Made by a program: the position numbers and the translations under genes. Shown here piece after piece: positions 26,807 through 36,216 of a stretch of 64,000 nt of DNA (its first letter is position 1; every line of letters begins with the position of its first letter). Source of the DNA: Oleidesulfovibrio sp047973035 (GTDB lineage: Bacteria > Desulfobacterota > Desulfovibrionia > Desulfovibrionales > Desulfovibrionaceae). The stretch is taken from NCBI RefSeq assembly GCF_047973035.1, contig NZ_JBKEBF010000021.1:117145-181144 (forward strand), in the 5' to 3' direction. The notes beneath the pieces were generated by a model. The model did not search any database and was not told the origin of the DNA. It worked only from the letters and a program-made list of their open reading frames with translations.

Positions 26807-27883
26807 ATGACCAGCCACTACTCACGTCGTGCTTTTTTAAAAGCAGGAACAATTTTCACAAGCTTCGGACTGACTCAGCAACTTTGCGGCAGCCTTGCCT
26901 TTGCCGCGCCTGCTGCCATGGACTTCGGCACTGTCAGCTTCGGCGTTATTTCAGACCCCCATGTTGATATCAAAGGGGTAAATGAATTTAAGATGAGTGC
27001 CGGAAGCGTTGACTGTGTTGCGGCATCCGTTGCGGCGCTTAACCAGCACAATGAACTGAAGTTTGTCATGGTATGCGGCGACCTGCTGCTTGATGGAGAA
27101 AAAGAAAACGCCATAGCCATCAAGGCTGAACTGGACAAACTGAAGGCCCCGTACTTTGTTGTTGCGGGCAACCATGACTTTAAACCGGCAAAAGAAACCG
27201 CCTTGCGGTCTGGTTTCAATTACATGTCGATAGATGATTTCGTCCGCTTTTTCCGCGGGCACGGCTACGACAAGTCGGGCAAGCGATTCTACGCACAGCA
27301 GATTGTGCCCGGCTTGCGCGTTATCGGCCTTGATGCCAACCTCCCCGGTGACACAAAGTGGGGCGGAGTCCTTCCGGATGAACAGTTGCAATGGCTTGAG
27401 CACCAGTTGTCGTCGCACACTGATGCAATGCATGTTGTTTTTATCCATCACAATCTGGTGCGCTGGAGTGCGGATGAACTGGAGGGCGGGCCCAAGCAAT
27501 GGTTTACCATTGATAATGCCCCACAAGTAAGGGCATTGCTGAGCAAATACGCCGCAGCCGTTCCCGTAGTCATATCCGGCCACAGACATATCGGCTTGAA
27601 TTTACGGCAGATCAACGGCGTTAACTATTTCACTTCTCCCTCTGTAAACAGCCATCCCATGCGGTTTACCATTTATGATATCAACAAAGACGGCATAAGC
27701 TGGCAGACGCAGCGGGTGCCCATGCCCACTCAGTTTCACCTGTCTGCCCGTGAAAATATGCTGAATTCAACATGGTGGCGCCAGTCGGAATGTGCAGAGC
27801 GTAACTCTTTTACCGACGAACAGGTGCTGGACCTGTATGAAAACAACGCCATGCAGATGGGAAGCATGAAACTGAAAAGTTAG
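26807..27883 (+). CDS. Tat-exported calcineurin-like metallophosphoesterase
   Basis: A 358-residue secreted or periplasmic phosphoesterase. It begins with a Tat signal (SRRAFLKAG, cleavage near AFAAPA). Metal ligands are visible in order: SDPHVD, GDLLLDGE, AGNHDF, IHHNL and SGHRHI. It resembles cyclic-nucleotide or PhoD/Icc-like phosphoesterases, but the substrate cannot be told. AAGGAGATAAAG precedes the ATG. It stands alone, with its own terminator. Confidence 0.88.
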   Translation: MTSHYSRRAFLKAGTIFTSFGLTQQLCGSLAFAAPAAMDFGTVSFGVISDPHVDIKGVNEFKMSAGSVDCVAASVAALNQHNELKFVMVCGDLLLDGEKENAIAIKAELDKLKAPYFVVAGNHDFKPAKETALRSGFNYMSIDDFVRFFRGHGYDKSGKRFYAQQIVPGLRVIGLDANLPGDTKWGGVLPDEQLQWLEHQLSSHTDAMHVVFIHHNLVRWSADELEGGPKQWFTIDNAPQVRALLSKYAAAVPVVISGHRHIGLNLRQINGVNYFTSPSVNSHPMRFTIYDINKDGISWQTQRVPMPTQFHLSARENMLNSTWWRQSECAERNSFTDEQVLDLYENNAMQMGSMKLKS

Positions 27884-27905
27884 TTCCCGACAGATTACAC
27901 AAAAA

Positions 27906-27933
27906 AAGGACCGTCCCTAAAAAGACGGTCCTT
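27906..27933. terminator. Bidirectional intrinsic terminator
   Basis: A 10-bp stem (AAGGACCGTC / GACGGTCCTT) with A-run before and T-run after lies between the convergent phosphoesterase and icd genes and can serve both. Confidence 0.9.
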
Positions 27934-27961
27934 ATTTTTGTCAGTCAGTCGTCTGAAAAAA

Positions 27962-29110
27962 CTACAGAGAGTTACCCAGCAAATCACCGAATTCTGTGCA
28001 GCCAACGGTGGTAGCATTCTGCATCTGGTTGGCAAGGTCAACAGTCACGGTACGCTTGCCGATAACGCTGTTCATGGCGTCATGGATACGCTTACCGGCC
28101 TCGTTCCAACCTATGTGCTCCAGCAGCATGGCACCGCACAGAGTCAGGCTGCCGGGGTTGGCCATGTCTTTACCTGCAATGGTGGGAGCAGTGCCGTGGG
28201 TGGCTTCAAAGAATGCCAGTGAATCAGACATGTTCACACCGGGGGCAAGCCCCAGACCGCCCACCTGCGCAGCAAGTGCGTCAGAAATGTAGTCGCCGTT
28301 CAGGTTGCTGGTGGCGATAACACTGTACTGTTCAGGACGGATAAGCACTTCCTGAAACATGGCATCCGCAATGCGGTCTTTCACTATCAGGCGCTTTTCG
28401 CCTGCTGCTGCGTCAGCTTCGGTTACTGCGCGGCCTGCGTACTCGTCGCGGGCCAGCTCGTAACCCCATTCACGAAAGCCACCTTCGGTAAACTTCATGA
28501 TGTTACCCTTGTGTACCAAGGTCACACTGGGGCAACCCTGTGCCAACGCAAAATCCATGGAACGGCGCACAAGGCGCTTCGAGCCTTTTTCGCTCATGGG
28601 CTTGATGCCTACAGAGCTGGCTTCGTCCACGTTTGCGCCCAGCTCGTCACGCAAAAAGGCGATCAGGCGTTTGGCTTCTTCGGTTCCGGCCTTGTATTCA
28701 ATACCCGCGTATACATCTTCGGTGTTTTCGCGGAAGACGACCATGTTCACCCGCTCAGGGTGCTTCACCGGCGACTCGATGCCTTCGAAATACTTGATGG
28801 GGCGGATGCAGGCATACAAATCCAGCGTCTGACGCATGGTAACGTTCAGACTGCGGAAGCCTTTGCCCACGGGGGTTCCCAGCGGCCCTTTGATGGCCAG
28901 CTCGGCAGAGGCAAGGGTATCCAGAGTTTCCTGCGGCAGATAGGTTCCGGTCCGGGCATAAGCCTTTTCACCGGCGAGCAGTTCCTTCCACTCCAGAGAA
29001 CGCTCGGAGCCGTATGTAAGCTCTACGGCTTTGTCGATAACAGGTTGTGCGGCCTTCCAGACTTCAGGTCCGATGCCGTCACCTTCAATGAAGTACACAG
29101 TCTTGCGCAT
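27962..29110 (-). CDS. icd: Isocitrate dehydrogenase (NADP-type)
   Basis: Oxidative decarboxylation of isocitrate to 2-oxoglutarate, supplying glutamate synthesis. The 382-residue protein has FIEGDGIGPEVW at its N-terminus, the substrate site LNVTMRQTLDLYACIRPI, VHKGNIMKFTEGGFREWGYE, and a C-terminal NLNGDYISDALAAQVGGLG and ATHGTAPTIAGKD. The ATG at 29110 with CGGGAGGAACG upstream is preferred to the longer frame from 29152. NADP rather than NAD use is by family likeness and not proven. Confidence 0.93.
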   Translation of the reverse strand: MRKTVYFIEGDGIGPEVWKAAQPVIDKAVELTYGSERSLEWKELLAGEKAYARTGTYLPQETLDTLASAELAIKGPLGTPVGKGFRSLNVTMRQTLDLYACIRPIKYFEGIESPVKHPERVNMVVFRENTEDVYAGIEYKAGTEEAKRLIAFLRDELGANVDEASSVGIKPMSEKGSKRLVRRSMDFALAQGCPSVTLVHKGNIMKFTEGGFREWGYELARDEYAGRAVTEADAAAGEKRLIVKDRIADAMFQEVLIRPEQYSVIATSNLNGDYISDALAAQVGGLGLAPGVNMSDSLAFFEATHGTAPTIAGKDMANPGSLTLCGAMLLEHIGWNEAGKRIHDAMNSVIGKRTVTVDLANQMQNATTVGCTEFGDLLGNSL

Positions 29111-29326
29111 GATGAGCGTTCCTCCCGTAAAATTTCCGCCGCCCTTCTGCACGAGAAGAGCGGCGGTAAGTAGGTCACGACCTGTCCAAAATCACGTATT
29201 GATGGAGTGACCAATCTATCCAAGTGGTGCTGGTAGCGCACCGGATATCCCGTTGGCAGCAGCCGCAATTCAGCAGGGCTATCTGTTGCCCCTACCATGC
29301 GGCAAAAATAGACAACTGACAACTCG

Positions 29327-29355
29327 CGTTTACTGCTTTTTACTTTTTTTGTCAA
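29327..29355 (-). promoter_or_regulatory. Likely sigma-70 promoter of icd
   Basis: On the minus strand TTGACA (29355-29350), a 17-base A-rich spacer and TAAACG (29332-29327) lie about 215 bases upstream of the icd start, in the gap after trpA. Confidence 0.5.
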
Positions 29356-29462
29356 AAAAAGGGCTATTCTTTTTGTAAATCATCACATGCAGCAAACCAG
29401 AAACAGAGCACCGCACCTTTCAATAAGCGCATTCACTTGCAAGCGCAAAGCCAGCACAGCCG

Positions 29463-30263
29463 TCAGCACCAGCGCGACATAAAACTGGCCGCACTTCCTT
29501 CTTCGCGGATGTGCGTAATAAGCGCGCTGCCAAAGATGACCGCATCAAGCCGGTCGCCATACAGCTCCAGCTGCTTCGGCTCGCGGATACCGAAGCCCAA
29601 TGCCAACGGCAGATCAAAGCAGCGGCGCGCCCGGTCCAGCGTATCGGTAACTTCCAGCGGCAGCGATGTACGCGCACCGGTTGTGCCCATTACGGACACC
29701 ACGTAAACGTACCCTCTGGCAACTCTGGCATAAGCCCGCATACGTTCTTCACCGGTATTCAGACCCACCAGCGCAACCAGAGCTATTCCCTGCGCTTCCA
29801 GTGCGCCGCGGTATTCCGCGTCTTCTTCCAGCGGCAGATCAGGAATGATAAACCCTTCCACTCCGGCCTCGGCAGCATCGCGTGCCAGATTCTCAAAACC
29901 GTACTGCAAAAATGGATTCAAGTACCCCATAAGAACGATGCCCGCGCTGTAACGCCCCTTACGCTCGATCAGTCCTTCCATAACACGGCGCAACGTGATG
30001 CCGCGTTCAAGGCTTTCCAACGATGCCTTTTCCACCACGGGTCCGTCGGCGCAGGGATCGGAAAAGGGAATGCCCACCTCTATGATATCGGCTCCGCCTG
30101 CATCCAGCTCATCCAGCTGCTGCCAGAATCCTTCCAGTGAGGGAAAGCCCGCGGGCAAAAAAGGTATAAGCGCCTTGCGGCCGGTCTCGTTAGCGGTGCG
30201 GATGCGGCTGGTCAGCCTGCCAAGACGGATGTCAGTCGGTATATTTTGTGTATCTGTGTGCAT
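29463..30263 (-). CDS. trpA: Tryptophan synthase alpha chain
   Basis: Cleaves indole-3-glycerol phosphate to indole and glyceraldehyde 3-phosphate in the alpha2beta2 complex. The 266-residue TIM barrel has both catalytic acids: Glu in IIEVGIPFSDP and Asp in PCADGPVVEKAS. Phosphate-binding loops appear in VVSVMGTTGARTSLP and ALGFGIREPKQLE. Last gene of the aromatic operon, 8 bases after trpB. No strong terminator is seen behind it. Confidence 0.95.
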   Translation of the reverse strand: MHTDTQNIPTDIRLGRLTSRIRTANETGRKALIPFLPAGFPSLEGFWQQLDELDAGGADIIEVGIPFSDPCADGPVVEKASLESLERGITLRRVMEGLIERKGRYSAGIVLMGYLNPFLQYGFENLARDAAEAGVEGFIIPDLPLEEDAEYRGALEAQGIALVALVGLNTGEERMRAYARVARGYVYVVSVMGTTGARTSLPLEVTDTLDRARRCFDLPLALGFGIREPKQLELYGDRLDAVIFGSALITHIREEGSAASFMSRWC

Positions 30264-30271
30264 GATTTCCC

Positions 30272-31435
30272 CTACAGCAGGCTTTCGATGATGCCCATGT
30301 CTTTGTCGCCACGGCCGGACAGGTTAACAATGACGTTTGCGCCACGCGGAATGGAGTTACGGTTTTCCAGCACCCACGCCACAGCGTGTGAACTTTCCAG
30401 TGCAGGAATAATCCCTTCCATACGTGAGAGCACCTTAAAGGCATTAAGTGCCTGTGCGTCATTAACCATGCCGTAGGTGGCGCGCCCGCAGGAGCCAAGC
30501 GCGGCATGTTCCGGCCCGACACCGGGGTAGTCCAGCCCCGCCGCAATGGAGTGCGAAGGCATGATCTGACCATCCTCAGTCTGCAGAAGCATCGTGCGGT
30601 TGCCATGCAGCACGCCGGGGGTTCCCAGATTGATGGGGGCGGAATTAAAGCACCCTGCCTCGCCGGAGCCTGCCGCCTCAACACCCACCAGTTTTACGTC
30701 TGCATCGGGCACAAAAGCATGAAAGGCTCCGATGGCATTGGAGCCGCCGCCCACGCATGCCACCACCATATGGGGAAGCTCGCCTGTTTTTTCCAGAATC
30801 TGCTTGCGGGCTTCGCGGCCTATGATGGCCTGAAGGTCACGCACCAGTGTAGGGAACGGATGCGGCCCTGCCGCGGTACCAAAGCAGTAATGGTGGGTAC
30901 TCTGATTCGCAATCCAGAAACGGAGTGCATCGTTGATGGCGTCTTTCAGGGTGCGGGTGCCGCCCTGAACAGCCACAACCTCTGCCCCCAGCAGCTTCAT
31001 GCGTTTGACGTTCAGCGACTGGCGTTCCACGTCAACAGCACCCATAAAAACCACACAATCAAGGCCCAGCGCAGCCGCAGCCGTCGCGGTAGCCACGCCA
31101 TGTTGCCCTGCACCGGTTTCCGCCAGCAGAGCGGGTTTCCCCATGTGTTTGGTCAGCAGAGCCTGTCCCAGCGTGTTATTGATCTTATGTGATCCGCTGT
31201 GGGCCAGGTCTTCGCGCTTCAGCCACAGGTTGAAGCCAAGTTCTTCCGAAAGCCTGTTGCAACGTGTAAGCGGCGTTTCGCGGCCCACGTATTCACGCAA
31301 CAGAGAGTGAAATTCTTTCTGAAATGCCTCGGAAGGCACTACAGTTTCCAGAGCTTTTTCCAGCTCGAGCAGCGGCGGCATAAGCAGTTCAGGAACAAAC
31401 TGCCCACCAAAATCACCGAAATACCCTTTTCTCAT
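30272..31435 (-). CDS. trpB: Tryptophan synthase beta chain
   Basis: PLP enzyme condensing indole and serine. The 387-residue protein starts MRKGYFGDFGGQFVPE; the PLP lysine is in HSGSHKINNTLGQ, the glycine-rich phosphate loop in CVGGGSNAIG, and the catalytic Glu region in AETGAGQHGVA. The ATG at 31435 (AAAAGGA upstream) is chosen; the open frame continues upstream to 31513 without support. It is the TrpB1 type paired with trpA. Confidence 0.96.
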   Translation of the reverse strand: MRKGYFGDFGGQFVPELLMPPLLELEKALETVVPSEAFQKEFHSLLREYVGRETPLTRCNRLSEELGFNLWLKREDLAHSGSHKINNTLGQALLTKHMGKPALLAETGAGQHGVATATAAAALGLDCVVFMGAVDVERQSLNVKRMKLLGAEVVAVQGGTRTLKDAINDALRFWIANQSTHHYCFGTAAGPHPFPTLVRDLQAIIGREARKQILEKTGELPHMVVACVGGGSNAIGAFHAFVPDADVKLVGVEAAGSGEAGCFNSAPINLGTPGVLHGNRTMLLQTEDGQIMPSHSIAAGLDYPGVGPEHAALGSCGRATYGMVNDAQALNAFKVLSRMEGIIPALESSHAVAWVLENRNSIPRGANVIVNLSGRGDKDMGIIESLL

Positions 31436-31533
31436 GTCCAGTCCTTTTATATCCGTGCTGTTCCTACCAAAACGGAACAGCGCGTCCTGCGCACCGGACA
31501 CCTGCCGCCGCAAAGCGTGTGACGGGCAGGCCG

Positions 31534-32178
31534 CTACATCGGCCTGTGGTCACCACCTAAAATGCGGACGCAGGCCCGAAGGCGCTCTTCATCTTTAATG
31601 CCGGGGGCAGACTCCACACCGGAGTTCAGATCAACCCCGCACGGGTTGCAACTGCGAATAGCCTGTCCGAGGTTATCCGGCCCCAGACCGCCTGCCACGA
31701 ACCATGTTTTTACCCCGCGGATACCTGCAAGCCAGCTCCAGTCCAACGTTGCGCCGGAACCGCCGCCGGATTTACCCGCATCAAACAACATAAAGCGCGA
31801 ACAATGGGCAAAGCGTTCCATATCGGCTTCCAGTCCGGCTTTAGTTTCGTACTGTTCAGGCCAGAACACCTTGATCACGCGCTTTTTACCGACCCTACGG
31901 CAGAATTCCTCATCCTGCCCGCCGTGCAGCTGTGCCACATCAAGCTTGGCAAACTGCATGGTTCTGCGCACTTCGTCCGCAGTATGGTCAACAAATACGC
32001 CGACGCGCATCAGGCCCGGTGTTTCAATAGCTGCTACAGCCTCTATGGACATACAGCGCGGGCTTTCGGGGTGAAAGACAAACCCTATAAGATCTACGTC
32101 CAGTTCCACACACAGGTCAGCGTCCTGCTGGCGTGTAATACCGCATACTTTTATGAGGGCGTCTTTTTCTTCAAACAT
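31534..32178 (-). CDS. trpF: Phosphoribosylanthranilate isomerase
   Basis: Amadori rearrangement of PRA to CdRP. The 214-residue TIM barrel has the catalytic Cys in IKVCGITRQQDADL, the general acid Asp in FDAGKSGGGSGATLDW, and GGLGPDNLGQAI followed by GVDLNSGVESAPGIKDE. It is a stand-alone trpF, not fused to trpC. It sits between trpC (20-base gap) and trpB. Confidence 0.95.
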   Translation of the reverse strand: MFEEKDALIKVCGITRQQDADLCVELDVDLIGFVFHPESPRCMSIEAVAAIETPGLMRVGVFVDHTADEVRRTMQFAKLDVAQLHGGQDEEFCRRVGKKRVIKVFWPEQYETKAGLEADMERFAHCSRFMLFDAGKSGGGSGATLDWSWLAGIRGVKTWFVAGGLGPDNLGQAIRSCNPCGVDLNSGVESAPGIKDEERLRACVRILGGDHRPM

Positions 32179-32198
32179 GGCCGTTCAAGCCTCCTGTC

Positions 32199-32960
32199 TT
32201 ACTGCAGAAGTCTGGCAAGGCTACCTTGAGGATCGCCGCCTGCCATCAGGGCTGTGCCCACAAGCATTGCGTCAAATCCCAACGTCTCGACATACTTTCT
32301 GTGTTCGGGTTCGGTGATGCCGCTGGCCGAAATCCAACATTCAGCCGCATCCCGTTCCTTAACTAACCTGCTGGAAATGGCAAGGTCAGTCTGCAGCGTA
32401 GACAAATCCCGATTATTCACCTGTATGATCCTTGATCCAGCTTCACGTGCTATTTCAAGATCTTGCTCGTCAAAAACTTCTACAACAGCCTCCATATTAT
32501 TTTTGTGAGTGATATCAAGCAGCATCCGCAGCTCTTCTGCTCCGCTCAGCATACGCACCACCAGCAGCAGGGCAGATGCGGGCGAAGCCGCAGTCTGTAC
32601 AATCTGCAGAGGATGCAGGATAAAATCCTTGCGCAACATAGGCAGTCCCGCAAAGGCCATCCGGTCAAGGTAGTTCATATGTCCTTTGAAGTATGTTTCC
32701 TCGGTCAGCACCGAAAGAGCTCCCGCGCCTGCCTGTGCATAGGCGCGGGCCACATCTTCCGGCTCCAGCCCAAGTTCTATGTCTCCCTTTGAAGGTGAGG
32801 CACGCTTGTATTCGGTAATCGCGACAATGCCTTTTTTTTTCAGCGCCTGCGAAAACACAGGGCGGTCACCGGAATACGGAGCAGGCAATCTGCCGGTGCG
32901 CTCCAGTTCCTTCAGTGCGGCAATTTCCGCCTCTTTTGCTTTGGCAAAACGGCTAAGCAT
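32199..32960 (-). CDS. trpC: Indole-3-glycerol phosphate synthase
   Basis: Closes the indole ring from CdRP. The 253-residue TIM barrel shows the substrate-binding EYKRASPSKGDI, the catalytic Lys in MLRKDFILHPLQI, and INNRDL-type VNNRDLSTL, with SASGITEPEH near the end. The start overlaps the trpD stop by 8 bases, indicating translational coupling. Confidence 0.95.
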   Translation of the reverse strand: MLSRFAKAKEAEIAALKELERTGRLPAPYSGDRPVFSQALKKKGIVAITEYKRASPSKGDIELGLEPEDVARAYAQAGAGALSVLTEETYFKGHMNYLDRMAFAGLPMLRKDFILHPLQIVQTAASPASALLLVVRMLSGAEELRMLLDITHKNNMEAVVEVFDEQDLEIAREAGSRIIQVNNRDLSTLQTDLAISSRLVKERDAAECWISASGITEPEHRKYVETLGFDAMLVGTALMAGGDPQGSLARLLQ

Positions 32961-33960
32961 TCAGCACCTTCCCGCCCGTTCCGGCTTCCACCGCGGCTCT
33001 GGCTTTTTCCATGGCATCTGCCAGCGGCATGGCATTTTCCATCAGGTACACAGCCAGTCCCGTATTAAAGGCAATCATATCAAGCATGGGGGCAGGCCCC
33101 TGCCCGTTCAGCAATTGGCGCATAATGGTAAGTGCTTCGCTTTTATCGTGCACTTCCAGCTGCTGCGGTGCACACGTGGCAAAACCGAACTCTGCGGGGT
33201 CAATGGATGTTTCACGCAGTTTACCGTTTTCCAGCAGCACCACGCCGGCAGGACCCATGGTGGTCAGTTCGTCATAACCGCCTGCCCCGTGCACCACTGC
33301 CGCGCGGGCAACGCCAGTCAGTTGCAGTGCACCGGCCATGGTGCGCAGCAATTCCGGTCTGGCAACACCCAGCAGCATGCGTGTGGGGCGTGCGGGGTTC
33401 AGCAGCGGTCCCAGCACGTTAAACAGAGTACGGATGCCAAGCTCACGCCGCACAGGCATCACATGCTTGAAAGCAGGATGGTAAAACGGCGCAAACAGGA
33501 AGACGAAATTACGGGCAGCCAGCATGGCGGGCACATCTTCGGGTGCGGTTTCAAGAGGCAGCCCCAGCCCTTCGACAACATCCGCGCTGCCGCTGGTGGA
33601 CGATACGGCGCGGTTGCCATGTTTAATGACTTTGTAGCCCATTCCGGCCAGAGTCAGAGCCGTTGCCGTTGAACAATTGAAGCTGTTTTTTCCGTCTCCG
33701 CCAGTGCCGACAATGTCGATACGGTCAAAGTCCAGCCCTTCCACAAGGCGGGCATGGGACAACGCCGCCCGAACGGCGCTTGCAACCAGTTCCGGCGTTT
33801 CGCCGTGGCTGCGCAGGCCCATCAGAAAGCTGCCCGCCTGTGCCGCAGACATTTCACCTGACATCAGCCTGTCGAAAGCTGCCTGTGCCGCAGCAGGCGG
33901 CAACGCGCCTCCTCCGGCCAAGGTTTCCAGTATTTCTGCAGTCTGCATGGTGTTCTCCAT
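32953..33960 (-). CDS. trpD: Anthranilate phosphoribosyltransferase
   Basis: Transfers the phosphoribosyl group from PRPP to anthranilate. The 335-residue protein has the PRPP-binding GTGGDGKNSFNCSTATAL, KHGNRAVSSTSGSADV, and RRELGIRTLFNVLGPLLNP. It is not fused to trpG, which lies 159 bases upstream across a non-coding gap. MQTAEIL at 33948 is an alternative start. Confidence 0.95.
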   Translation of the reverse strand: MENTMQTAEILETLAGGGALPPAAAQAAFDRLMSGEMSAAQAGSFLMGLRSHGETPELVASAVRAALSHARLVEGLDFDRIDIVGTGGDGKNSFNCSTATALTLAGMGYKVIKHGNRAVSSTSGSADVVEGLGLPLETAPEDVPAMLAARNFVFLFAPFYHPAFKHVMPVRRELGIRTLFNVLGPLLNPARPTRMLLGVARPELLRTMAGALQLTGVARAAVVHGAGGYDELTTMGPAGVVLLENGKLRETSIDPAEFGFATCAPQQLEVHDKSEALTIMRQLLNGQGPAPMLDMIAFNTGLAVYLMENAMPLADAMEKARAAVEAGTGGKVLNA

Positions 33961-34119
33961 ATATAATGTGTCGGTTTTCTATCGTTATGTCGTTTTGCGT
34001 TCGGAGCGGGCTAGCTGTTGTGCTTCCGCCGGATGCACCGACAAAGGCTTGTATTTTCCAACCCCGCGTACAAAACTCGCAGAGGGGCAAATCTGCGCCT
34101 GACGCACCGCATAACGGGA

Positions 34120-34728
34120 CTACGCGCTCTGAAGCCCCGCCTGAGCCGTTGCCATGCGGCAGAAGTTCGCAAGCAGCGTTTCGCCTTCCGGCGTCAGCAC
34201 AGACTCCGGATGAAACTGGACGCCCATCCACGGCCTGTCGCGGTAACGCATAGCCATCACGGTTCCGTCATCTGTCAGCGGATCAGATGTGGCGGTAATC
34301 TCCAGCAAATCCGGCTTTTCTTCCGCCCGTACCGTCAGCGAGTGATAGCGCCCTACCGTCATGGGGGCAGGCAGACCCGCAAACAGTTCCGAACCGTCAT
34401 GCATAACCAGCGACGACTTGCCGTGCATAATGCGGGGGCCCACTTCCACGGTGGCACCGGCATATGCGCCCAGCACCTGATGCCCCAGACACACACCCAG
34501 CACAGGAATATGTTTTGGCAGTAAATCCAGAAACTGCAGACACTGTCCGGCATTAACCGGATGACTGGGGCCGGGAGAAATGCACACCATAGAAAGACGA
34601 TCATCCGTTGCCAGCGAAAGCAACTCAAAATCGTCGTTCTTGCGCACTTCGGGATTCAGCCCCGCTTTGTAGAACGCCTGCACCAGATTAAAGGTGAAGG
34701 AATCGTAGTTATCGATAAGCAAAAACAT
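34120..34728 (-). CDS. trpG: Anthranilate synthase glutaminase component
   Basis: A 202-residue type I glutamine amidotransferase delivering ammonia to TrpE. LLIDNYDSFTFNL at the N-terminus, nucleophile Cys in GVCLGHQVLGAYAG, and His/Glu of the triad in VQFHPESVLTPEG. The start lies inside the trpE end (20-base overlap), with GGAGAC upstream. Could also serve PabA in folate synthesis. Confidence 0.95.
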   Translation of the reverse strand: MFLLIDNYDSFTFNLVQAFYKAGLNPEVRKNDDFELLSLATDDRLSMVCISPGPSHPVNAGQCLQFLDLLPKHIPVLGVCLGHQVLGAYAGATVEVGPRIMHGKSSLVMHDGSELFAGLPAPMTVGRYHSLTVRAEEKPDLLEITATSDPLTDDGTVMAMRYRDRPWMGVQFHPESVLTPEGETLLANFCRMATAQAGLQSA

Positions 34729-36142
34729 CGCAGTCTCCTGTCTCGCCCAGTCCGTGTGCGCCGGTAATGGCCGCCCGTACTACCTTTGCCTTGTTCTGAC
34801 ATTCTTCCCATTCCTTTTCCGGAACAGAGTCGTAAACAATGCCCGCACCTGCCTGCCAGCTGACCATGCCGTCGCGCACCCACATGGAACGGATGAGAAT
34901 CCCCGTGTCCATGTCCACGCTGTCCTTATCAAGGCCTATCCAGCCGATGGCCCCTGCGTAAGGCCCCCGTGCAAGGCCCTCCATATCGGAGATGATTTCC
35001 ATGGCACGGACTTTCGGTGCGCCGCTTACCGTGCCTGCGGGGAAGGTGGCTCCCAATACATCCAGCGCATCCTTGCCTTCTGCAAGTTTCGCTTTGACGT
35101 ACGAGGTCAGGTGCATGACATGCGAAAACCGCTCGACCTGCATGTATTTTTCCACAGAAACAGTGCCGCCCTGCGCGATACGGCCAAGGTCGTTACGCCC
35201 GAGGTCCACCAGCATCACATGCTCGGCCTGCTCCTTGGGATCGTTCTGCAATTCTTCCGCAAGGCGCATATCTTCTGTTTCGTCCACGCCTCTGGGGCGG
35301 GTTCCCGCAATGGGACACACCTGCACTTCTCCGCCGCGGCAACGCACCAGCACTTCCGGTGACGAGCCAAGCACGCTCACTCCGGGCAGGCGCATAAAAA
35401 ACATGTACGGTGAAGGATTGATCTGACGCAGGCGACGATACAGCACAAATGGATCGCCCTTGAACGACGCCTGAAACCGTGTGGAAATGACAACCTGAAT
35501 AGCTTCGCCCTGACGGATAAGCTCCTTCACCCTTTCAACGTTGCGGATAAACGATGCTTTGTCCGGCACACTGACAACCGGCCCCACGTCAGGGTTCTCC
35601 GGCTTTCTGTCCACAGCGTCCCTGTCCATGCGGATAACAAAGCCTTCTGCCAGATTCAGCAGGCACAGCCTGTTATACAGATGATCAACAAGCACCACGG
35701 TACCGGGCAGCGCAAGGCAGGCTTCCGCACTTTCCGGCGGCAGCACGGATTGCAGCTTGGGCTCGAACATCCCCGCCACGCCGTAACCGAAGTAGCCATA
35801 CAGTCCGCGGGTAATGGATGGCAGATCTTCAAAACCTTCCGCGGGGGTAATATCGATGGCCTTCTGTACGGCGCGCACCCCGTCCATAAAGTCCATCCCT
35901 TCGTATTCCTTCAGGCAGTCAAGCCGCGCATCGCGCGAAGCAACGGCCAGCTTGCCGTCCTTGCAGCCCAGCCGCAGCAGAAAGTTGAAACCGATTACGC
36001 TGTAACGGCCCCAGCGACCGTCAACCTCGGCACTTTCCAGCAAAATGCCCTGCCCGTTGCCCACCAGCCCGAGAAACAGACTGATGGGTGTCTGCACGTC
36101 CGCTGCTATCCAGCGAGCTGTCTGTTTAAGAGGTATGTTCAT
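34709..36142 (-). CDS. trpE: Anthranilate synthase component I
   Basis: Makes anthranilate from chorismate with TrpG. The 477-residue protein has the tryptophan feedback motif LLES (ILLESAEVDGRWGRYS, about residues 33-48) and the chorismate-binding core PIAGTRPRGVDETEDM, EHVMLVDLGRNDLGRI and GTVSGAPKVRAMEII. It is the first gene after the tyrA-trpE attenuator, so it heads the trp half of the operon. AAAGGAG lies upstream of the ATG. Confidence 0.96.
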   Translation of the reverse strand: MNIPLKQTARWIAADVQTPISLFLGLVGNGQGILLESAEVDGRWGRYSVIGFNFLLRLGCKDGKLAVASRDARLDCLKEYEGMDFMDGVRAVQKAIDITPAEGFEDLPSITRGLYGYFGYGVAGMFEPKLQSVLPPESAEACLALPGTVVLVDHLYNRLCLLNLAEGFVIRMDRDAVDRKPENPDVGPVVSVPDKASFIRNVERVKELIRQGEAIQVVISTRFQASFKGDPFVLYRRLRQINPSPYMFFMRLPGVSVLGSSPEVLVRCRGGEVQVCPIAGTRPRGVDETEDMRLAEELQNDPKEQAEHVMLVDLGRNDLGRIAQGGTVSVEKYMQVERFSHVMHLTSYVKAKLAEGKDALDVLGATFPAGTVSGAPKVRAMEIISDMEGLARGPYAGAIGWIGLDKDSVDMDTGILIRSMWVRDGMVSWQAGAGIVYDSVPEKEWEECQNKAKVVRAAITGAHGLGETGDCDVFAYR

Positions 36143-36185
36143 TTCAAGTCGCTCCTTTGCAGTGAATCACAACGTAAAAACAAAA

Positions 36186-36216
36186 GGCCGCATCCCCGGG
36201 GAGGATGCGGCCTTGG
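36186..36216 (-). terminator. trp attenuator terminator (regions 3:4) between tyrA and trpE
   Basis: On the minus strand a perfect 12-bp GC-rich stem (AAGGCCGCATCC / GGATGCGGCCTT) is followed by TTTTGTTTTT, a strong intrinsic terminator located inside the operon, 44 bases before trpE. A terminator here makes sense only if it is conditional. The 5' arm can instead pair with an upstream segment (36262-36274); see the neighbouring regulatory entry. Confidence 0.9.

Noticed and set aside
33961..34119. Possible further attenuator in the trpG-trpD gap
   Set aside because: No stable hairpin with T-run and no Trp-rich short ORF on the minus strand.
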